Part shown: in pieces, positions 58,639 to 64,000 of the stretch
How the letters are laid out: every line of letters starts with the position of its first letter
Numbering within the stretch: the first letter of the stretch is position 1
Notes under the pieces: generated by a model
Databases searched by the model: none
Told to the model about the DNA's origin: nothing
What the model saw: the letters and a program-made list of their open reading frames with translations, nothing else
Assembly (NCBI GenBank): GCA_045546915.1
Contig: JAZQDU010000016.1
Coordinates: forward strand, 1-64,000
DNA length: 64,000 bases
Direction: 5' to 3'
Source: UMGS172 sp045546915
GTDB taxonomy: Bacteria > Bacillota > Clostridia > Oscillospirales > Acutalibacteraceae
Position numbers and translations under genes: made by a program

Positions 58639-59742
58639 TTAGTCTTTAAGGATAATGTCACATATTTTATCTACTTCTTCGATAGTCAAATCGGCATACA
58701 AAGGCAAGGTTACTACGCGGTCAGAAACAAATTTAGCAACCGGTGTTTTATTAGAATCAAACCCGTCTTGACCTTTATAACAGCCAAAATCATTAACAAG
58801 AGGATAGAAATATTTTCTTATTATAATATTACTTTCGGCTAATTCTTTTTGAACTTCATCTCTTGTCTTTTTAAAGCCATCAAAAACAACCGGGAAATAG
58901 GCATAATTGGTTTGAACATCGGATTGAACGGTATTTAAAACTATCCCGTCAACATTAGCCAAACGTTTTTTATAATGCTCGCACACCAATCTGCGTTTTT
59001 CAATTTCCTCATTAATATGCCGCAAATTGCAAATACCCATAGCGGCACAAAACTCGTTCATTTTCGCGTTTCCGCCAACATATGCAACCTCTTCGGGACC
59101 GTGAATGCCAAAATTTTTAAGGTCCTTCAAAATTTGAGTAAGATTACCATCATTATATGTAACGGCACCGCCCTCAATAGAATTGAAAACCTTTGTGGCA
59201 TGGAAACTAAACATTGATGCATCGCCTAAATTTGCAACGTTTTGACCTTTATATGTAACACCAAAAGCATGAGCCGCATCATAAATAACCTTTAAATTAT
59301 ACTTTTTTGCAATTGCATCAATTTTCTCAACATCACATATATTACCGTAAACATGAACAGGTAAAATCGCAACGGTCTTATCGGTTATTAATGCCTCAAT
59401 CTTAGATGCATCTATGGTATAAGTCACAGGGTCAATATCACAAAAAATCGGTGTGCAACCGTTTCTTACGATAGCGTGCGTTGTTGACGCAAAAGTAAAT
59501 GGCGTTGTGATTATTTCACCCTTAAGATTTAAAGCAGCTATTATATTTTCAAGTGCCAAATGACCATTAACGTACAATGACACGTTTTTAGCATTAAGGT
59601 ACTCCTTAATTCCTGCCTCAAAAGCCTTATGCTTTGCACCCATATTTGTAAGCCAATGGCTTTCCCAGAGTTCTTTAATTTCGTTACAGTATTCCTCAAA
59701 ATCAGGCATCGAGGAACGGGTAACGTTAATTAACTTGTTCAT
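58639..59742 (-). CDS. DegT/DnrJ/EryC1-family aminotransferase
   Basis: PLP enzyme that makes amino sugars for surface glycans. LYVNGHLALENIIAAL is the cofactor-binding start, TTPFTFASTTHAIVRNG follows, VIYDAAHAFG holds D155 and SFHATKVFNSIEGG the PLP lysine K184. 366 residues from the ATG at 59742 (AAGGAGA upstream); the frame extends upstream to 59811 in a different, low-quality segment. Likely substrates are dTDP-keto-sugars (FdtB type) but this is not determined. Flippase and glycosyltransferase genes lie next to it. Confidence 0.92.
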   Translation of the reverse strand: MNKLINVTRSSMPDFEEYCNEIKELWESHWLTNMGAKHKAFEAGIKEYLNAKNVSLYVNGHLALENIIAALNLKGEIITTPFTFASTTHAIVRNGCTPIFCDIDPVTYTIDASKIEALITDKTVAILPVHVYGNICDVEKIDAIAKKYNLKVIYDAAHAFGVTYKGQNVANLGDASMFSFHATKVFNSIEGGAVTYNDGNLTQILKDLKNFGIHGPEEVAYVGGNAKMNEFCAAMGICNLRHINEEIEKRRLVCEHYKKRLANVDGIVLNTVQSDVQTNYAYFPVVFDGFKKTRDEVQKELAESNIIIRKYFYPLVNDFGCYKGQDGFDSNKTPVAKFVSDRVVTLPLYADLTIEEVDKICDIILKD

Positions 59743-59816
59743 AGAATTTCTCCTTAAATCCATGCAAGTTGCATATTTTTTATGATAATTCGGATAAAAC
59801 TTAATAAACACAAAAC

Positions 59817-61259
59817 CTAATTTTTGTTTGACTTGAATTTCTTTAAAACTTTATCCACCAAATAACCGAAAATTTCGTTTTTGGTCAAAAAAGAAAACAA
59901 AACATATACTGCTATACCAACTATAACCTGAATTATCAAAGTAACCAAACTGCTCAACTTCAAAAATTGAACCAGATACACCGTAACACCCATAAAAGCA
60001 GAAAGTATAATCGACGGCAAAATATCTTTTATCTGTTCAAAATATCCATAATTCAGTAACTTTTTATTAGGGAACGCATTTATAAAACTACTTATCACGG
60101 CTGAGACAATCAAACTATACGCCATTAACAACGGGCTATGCCACATTACGACAAGCAAAACCGACATTCCGACTATTTTCTTCACTATCTCAAGTTTTAA
60201 ATACATATCACTTCTTCCAAGAGCCTTAATTGCATTTAAATTGGCTGTATGAATTGGAAACAGTGAATATGTAAAGCAAAATACCCTTAAATAAGGAACA
60301 CATGGCAACCATTTTTCGGTTAATAAAAGTGAAATTAACGGCTCGGCACACATGGCAATACCCATCATTATAGGGCAAATAACGTAACTGCTTACCTGTA
60401 TGGCGCGACGAGTCATGGATTTTACGGTTTCTTTACTATCCTGCGATTCAGACAAAGCAGGAAACAGAACACTATCAATCGATGCATTTACATTGGTAAT
60501 AGCAAGATGCGGAAACTGTTTGCCCTTATTATAAAAAGCCAAATCTTCAGAAGTATAAAGTTTTCCAATTATAAGTTGCCTTATATTGTTATATACAGTA
60601 TCAATAAGTGACGAAACAAGCAACTTCCAACCAAAGGTAAAGAGATTTTTTAAACGTGTAAATGAGAACAACCATTTAGGACGCCATTTTACAGTAAACC
60701 ATAACGTAACAGTGCTAATAAAATTTGAAAAAAGATTTTGAGCAACTAAAGCCCAAACGCCAAATCCCGCATACGCAAGATAAATACCAACTACGGCAGA
60801 CCCCAACGAGGCAACCAACGTAGCATAAAAGAATTTTTTAAATATCATTTTCTTAGAAACGAACGCTTGCTGAACGTTTCTAACACCCGAAATAACAATT
60901 GTAAGGCTTAAAACACGGATAATTGGTACTAACTGAGGCTCATCATAAAAACTTGCTATAAGCGGAGCACACAAGAACATTAAAAAATAAAGTACACCGC
61001 ACACCACTATATTAAAGTAAAATACCGTGGAAAAATCCGTATCATCGGCATCTTTTTTCTGTATTAGAGAATTACCAAACCCACTGTCAACAAACACCTG
61101 TAAAATAACAATAAATACGTTAACAAGGGCTATTACTCCGTAAACTTCCGGGTCTAAAAGACGGGCTAATATTATCGAGACAATGAAGGTTATCCCTTGT
61201 GAACCCATACGTTCCATAAAACGCCATATTAAGTTGTTAAAAACCTTTGCACTATTCAT
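59817..61259 (-). CDS. Lipopolysaccharide/teichuronic-type polysaccharide flippase (Wzx family)
   Basis: A 480-residue protein with 12 to 14 transmembrane helices. The start FNNLIWRFMERMGSQGITFIVSIILARLLDPEVYG and the later VFVDSGFGNSLIQKKDADDTDFSTVFYFN are typical of the WzxC/TuaB group that flips lipid-linked oligosaccharides. It sits between the aminotransferase and glycosyltransferase genes, so it probably exports the same surface polysaccharide. Confidence 0.92.
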   Translation of the reverse strand: MNSAKVFNNLIWRFMERMGSQGITFIVSIILARLLDPEVYGVIALVNVFIVILQVFVDSGFGNSLIQKKDADDTDFSTVFYFNIVVCGVLYFLMFLCAPLIASFYDEPQLVPIIRVLSLTIVISGVRNVQQAFVSKKMIFKKFFYATLVASLGSAVVGIYLAYAGFGVWALVAQNLFSNFISTVTLWFTVKWRPKWLFSFTRLKNLFTFGWKLLVSSLIDTVYNNIRQLIIGKLYTSEDLAFYNKGKQFPHLAITNVNASIDSVLFPALSESQDSKETVKSMTRRAIQVSSYVICPIMMGIAMCAEPLISLLLTEKWLPCVPYLRVFCFTYSLFPIHTANLNAIKALGRSDMYLKLEIVKKIVGMSVLLVVMWHSPLLMAYSLIVSAVISSFINAFPNKKLLNYGYFEQIKDILPSIILSAFMGVTVYLVQFLKLSSLVTLIIQVIVGIAVYVLFSFLTKNEIFGYLVDKVLKKFKSNKN

Positions 61260-61295
61260 TAAAATTACCTCATAGAACTTTTATATCAACAACTT

Positions 61296-62249
61296 TTATT
61301 TAACAAAAATCTTTTTAATTGATAGCAAAAATGGAAATCCTGCTTTAATGTATATTTTAATACGCGTCTTTAAAGAAAGTTTATTGAAAAACTCTCTATA
61401 CTCTTTTTTCAAAAGTCCCTTGTTATTGTTATTATTTCTCAATATATAAAATTCTGCTTCCTTCACAGCATACGTCACTGCATCGCTGTATTTATAATCT
61501 GTATCAATATTTAATTGATTTAACATATTGATTATTTTGTTATAATGCAAAATAACACGCTCTTTTTGATTATGGTGTTTTAATGTCCAAGAATTTTTTG
61601 CCATAAACCTATAATCCGACATATTATCAGTAAGGAAATATATACCGCCATTTAAAGAGCCTGCAATTTGTAAAGTATAATCAATGGAAAGTTTATTCAT
61701 AAAAGATGGCGCATTTTCATATATACTTTTTCTGTAAAAAAGCGAATTGGTTGCTAAATAACCACCGCCTCCCTTAATAACTTCATCCGTAATAAGTATT
61801 GTCTCGGTCTCGGAAGGCTTAATTTCTCTTAGCACTTCATCGGTATTATCAGCACAAACCATATTTGCTGCATGTGCACACATATCAATCTCGGGATGAT
61901 TTTCTAAAACATCATATTGTTTTTGAAGTTTGTACTCATCAGTCCAATAATCATCACCTTCACAAAAAGCAATATACTTACCCTTAGCCCTTGGATATCC
62001 ATAAGTTTTAGAAATAGGTACCTTTTTAGAATGTTGATTCTCGGTTTGATAAATAGGCTTAATAATATCGGGATATTTTTCTTCAAATTCCTTAATAATT
62101 TTTGCTGTGTTATCAGTTGAAGCATCATCATGAACCAAAACTTCAAACTCAAAGTTTGTTTTTTGCATAACAAAACTGTTTAAGGCATCTCTAATATAAG
62201 ATTCCTGATTGTAAGTGTTACATATAATGCTTACTTTAACATCATTCAT
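61296..62249 (-). CDS. Glycosyltransferase family 2
   Basis: A 317-residue GT-A enzyme: SIICNTYNQESYIRDALNSF, EVLVHDDASTDNTAKIIKEFEEKYPD and YIAFCEGDDYWTDEYKLQKQ are the donor and metal-binding parts (EGDDYW). The C-terminal part is basic and ends with a hydrophobic stretch. First gene of the three-gene glycan set; the acceptor is unknown. AGGGA is near the ATG. Confidence 0.92.
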   Translation of the reverse strand: MNDVKVSIICNTYNQESYIRDALNSFVMQKTNFEFEVLVHDDASTDNTAKIIKEFEEKYPDIIKPIYQTENQHSKKVPISKTYGYPRAKGKYIAFCEGDDYWTDEYKLQKQYDVLENHPEIDMCAHAANMVCADNTDEVLREIKPSETETILITDEVIKGGGGYLATNSLFYRKSIYENAPSFMNKLSIDYTLQIAGSLNGGIYFLTDNMSDYRFMAKNSWTLKHHNQKERVILHYNKIINMLNQLNIDTDYKYSDAVTYAVKEAEFYILRNNNNNKGLLKKEYREFFNKLSLKTRIKIYIKAGFPFLLSIKKIFVK

Positions 62250-62442
62250 AATACAAATCCCTCATTAAATTATTAAAAACCTATACAAAAACTGTTTAAT
62301 ATACTAAATTGAAATTTATATAAATATACATTATTGATTATACCAAATAACCAAAAATTAGTCAACATCAAAAAGTATAATAGATATATTGACACAAAAA
62401 ACAAAAGTTTAAGGCTTTAGCGAGGAATTATTAGTAAAACAA
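62250..62442. other. AT-rich intergenic region upstream of the glycan genes
   Basis: About 190 bases of A/T-rich sequence that should hold the promoter of the glycan operon. No gene or clear hairpin was found. Confidence 0.6.
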
Positions 62443-62473
62443 AAAATCCGTTCACATAAAGTGAACGGATTTT
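62443..62473 (-). terminator. Terminator at the end of the structured element
   Basis: A 13-bp perfect stem AAAATCCGTTCAC with a 5-base loop, followed by TTTTTTG on the minus strand. Confidence 0.85.
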
Positions 62474-62475
62474 CG

Positions 62476-62611
62476 TTTGGCTCCCCCAACTCGGCTCGAA
62501 CCAAATTAAGCCAACTGCCGAGTAAAATATCTTTTTAGTTTGGCTTTTGCGACGGTCTGTCGCAGATACCGACTTCGCGCTCAGTCGGTGGGACGTATAA
62601 TAGTCAGCCAA
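62476..62611 (-). ncRNA. Multibranched structured element, candidate RNA or dispersed repeat
   Basis: On the minus strand an outer stem TTGGCT/AGCCAA (62606-62611 with 62540-62545) encloses two hairpins: ACCGACT/AGTCGGT (62568-62574 with 62583-62589) and GCGAC/GTCGC (62549-62563), a three-way junction. Further left ACTCGGC/GCCGAGT (62489-62495 with 62517-62523) and TTGGCT/AGCCAA (62477-62482 with 62509-62514) interleave. Part of it (GGTTCGAGCC, then GGGGGAGCCA) recalls the T-loop and acceptor end of a tRNA, but no cloverleaf folds. A short open frame across it appears accidental. Confidence 0.5.
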
Positions 62612-62629
62612 GATTCAAATTTATAGATC

Positions 62630-63259
62630 CTACTGCACATTAATTTCGGGCACTTTATATTTTGGGTGGGTTATTTCTATTCCTAAATTATAAACTCCGC
62701 GATTTGAGGCATAGGTATTGATATGTATTTTGATCTCAGACGTGTTCCACTCATAATTCATGCCGACAACGTTCGGTGTAGACCATTCATTAAATGTCGG
62801 CTTTGTATCGGTCAAATTTTGATAGTATTTTACTATATTATTTAACAGGTCTTCCAGTTGTCCCTCGGTGTCAGGAAATAAGGTGAACTTTACTGAATAT
62901 AGCTTTTTATTTTTGTCAAAGTAGTAGCTAACAGCGGAAGCAAAAACATCAAATTTTACGGAATAGAATGTTTTTAATTCTTCATCTGGCAACCTATCAA
63001 ATGACTCATAGCCGTTATTTATTGTGTCTTCTTTCAAGGTCTTGGTAATAGTGTCGGTATTACGAACCGTTGTCAACTCTTCAGGTGTCATTAACAATTC
63101 CATGCCACAGGGTAACCACGCCTTAGCTTCCTCAACCACTTTAGATGAGGCGTTTTCGGCATCGGCTTTAGAACTGTTGTCGGCTTTATTTTCTCCACAT
63201 CCACAAGCAAGACCAAAAAGACAAGCGAGTGTGAGTATTACTGCAATTAATTTTTTCAT
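62630..63259 (-). CDS. Predicted lipoprotein of unknown function
   Basis: A 209-residue protein. The start KKLIAVILTLACLFGLACGCGEN is a signal peptide with lipobox-like Cys at 19 or 21, followed by a Ser/Asn-rich linker. The body (about 45-205) has no recognised domain; it includes WLPCGMELLMTPEELTTV and a beta-rich C-terminal half. The ATG at 63259 has GAGG 7 bases upstream; the frame also extends to 63304 but without a ribosome site. It is likely anchored on the outer face of the membrane. Confidence 0.8.
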   Translation of the reverse strand: MKKLIAVILTLACLFGLACGCGENKADNSSKADAENASSKVVEEAKAWLPCGMELLMTPEELTTVRNTDTITKTLKEDTINNGYESFDRLPDEELKTFYSVKFDVFASAVSYYFDKNKKLYSVKFTLFPDTEGQLEDLLNNIVKYYQNLTDTKPTFNEWSTPNVVGMNYEWNTSEIKIHINTYASNRGVYNLGIEITHPKYKVPEINVQ

Positions 63260-63391
63260 TTTAGATTCCTCATTATAATCAATTTCAACGGTAAAACTTA
63301 CCACACAGAGTTATTGACAACTCTCGATAAGTATAATAGTAAATAGCACCTGCTAATTCTTTGTCGTTTTCACAGTATTTCTTTAATGCAC

Positions 63392-64000
63392 TTATACAAT
63401 CGTCTGTGCACTTGCTTTTGCTGATTTAAAATCTGCTTTTATATTTTTTAAGGCTTCACTGAAAGATTTGTAAGAATATGACGAATTACCAATAGCCAAG
63501 TCTACCATATCAGAATAGGCAACATACAATTCTTTAATTGCTTTATATTCATCTTCGAATTCTTCAGGATAATCTTTTAAATCTTTAATATACTTATCAA
63601 CTTCTTTTTTATTATCGCAAATACCATCGTATTTAACACGTTCACCTAAAGCAAAAGACGAAAGTGCGTCATTAAAATCAGAATAAAATCTACCGTATTT
63701 ATCCTTAGTATATATATTGGTCTCATAACTGTCTTCCTCACAAATACAGTTATACCACACCTTACTTTTAAGAGAACAATACTTTTCTGCTTTTTCACCA
63801 CCAAAAATCATCAATTCATATACTTCTTCAAGATTATCTTCATATTCCATAAGATTTTGCTGTATTCTATCCATCTCCTTCTGCTTGTTGTTAATCACAA
63901 CTCCTGCAACAGTGCCAACTGCAATTGATATCACAAGAATGACAGCAATAATAACATGTTTCTTGTTTATTTGCTTCTTTTTGGTTGCTGTACCATTAAT
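63392..64000 (-). CDS. Membrane-anchored protein of unknown function (partial, runs off the right edge)
   Basis: The reading frame is open to the right edge, so the true start is outside the window; 202 codons are visible. KKKQINKKHVIIAVILVISIAVG is a basic stretch followed by one transmembrane helix, then a helical, acidic, probably coiled-coil external part (NNKQKEMDRIQQNLMEYEDNLEEVYELM) and a C-terminal Lys/Asp/Glu-rich region. An internal GTG at 63934 gives the largest complete frame but falls in the middle of the helix. No family is recognised. Confidence 0.7.
   Translation of the reverse strand: MNGTATKKKQINKKHVIIAVILVISIAVGTVAGVVINNKQKEMDRIQQNLMEYEDNLEEVYELMIFGGEKAEKYCSLKSKVWYNCICEEDSYETNIYTKDKYGRFYSDFNDALSSFALGERVKYDGICDNKKEVDKYIKDLKDYPEEFEDEYKAIKELYVAYSDMVDLAIGNSSYSYKSFSEALKNIKADFKSAKASAQTIV

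Noticed and set aside
62476..62523. tRNA-like patch with GGTTCGAGCC and GGGGGAGCCA on the minus strand
   Set aside because: The T-stem does not pair and there is no anticodon arm or matching 5' acceptor strand, so no tRNA can be called.
62417..62611. A 64-codon minus-strand frame across the structured element
   Set aside because: It runs through several inverted repeats and the terminator stem, has no ribosome site, and its sequence looks like read-through of structured RNA. I treat it as non-coding.
1..64000. CRISPR arrays, transposases, integrases, phage genes, rRNA or tRNA genes
   Set aside because: No regularly spaced repeats, no DDE or tyrosine recombinase motifs and no RNA gene signatures were noticed on either strand.

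Overview
The window is a gene-dense, low-GC chromosomal stretch from a spore-forming Firmicute. The best guess is class Clostridia, family Oscillospiraceae/Ruminococcaceae. This rests on spore genes (spmA/spmB, a YtvI-like protein, an AbrB regulator with a zinc ribbon, a Cys-rich clostridial protein of spore-associated type), TrmFO, CdaA/CdaR, a secreted cohesin-domain protein, and a tetrahydrofolate riboswitch in front of folT. No phage, transposase, rRNA, tRNA or CRISPR array was seen. Most genes are core housekeeping genes in compact operons with ATGA or TAATG overlaps.

Layout. 1-10018 (minus): trmH-like, dprA, topA, trmFO, plsX, rnc, a radical SAM gene, and smc running off the left edge. 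10064-12379: a lone EF-G paralogue with altered GTPase motifs and a terminator-like hairpin in its long leader. 12453-17128: an accessory operon from one strong promoter. It encodes a secreted cohesin protein, two paralogous 34- and 52-residue peptides, an HPr-kinase-like ATPase, a PqqD-like protein, a soluble S26-type peptidase and a nucleotidyltransferase. 17162-21347: radC, then a divergent rhamnosyltransferase plus rmlD/B/C set. 21337-23250: spmA/B, an AbrB regulator and an XRE regulator. 23505-27210: clpX, clpP and a trigger factor with a basic tail. 27334-33835: metallophosphoesterase, DUF1540, thrC, M19 dipeptidase, yraN, rnhB, rbgA, lepB, rplS. 33877-40684: MreB-like, comF, recD2, cdaR, cdaA. 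40688-43221: cysteine desulfurase, DUF3343 and YtvI. 43309-49356: ACT protein, hom, lysC (with an internal start), riboswitch-controlled folT, a flavoprotein and a deacetylase-like protein. 49401-53639: Dabb protein and glgA/D/C. 53763-58504: Cys-rich protein, uppP, coaX, a vitamin ECF S component and a CPA2 antiporter. 58602-62249: surface-glycan genes (aminotransferase, flippase, glycosyltransferase). 62443-64000: a structured non-coding element, a lipoprotein and a truncated membrane protein.

The most interesting locus is 12499-17046. Two short peptides share a leader-like N-terminus and an almost identical acidic C-terminus, and they lie next to PqqD, kinase, peptidase and nucleotidyltransferase genes. 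This is the layout of a peptide-modification (RiPP-like) system, but the usual cyclase or radical SAM enzyme is absent, and the operon starts with a cohesin protein. I know of no described system with this exact composition, and the function is inferred. Second-tier items are the THF riboswitch with a readable switching mechanism, the EF-G-like leader attenuator, the internal lysC start and the multibranched RNA-like element at 62476-62611.

All product names come from reading motifs and recalling families. No similarity search was run.
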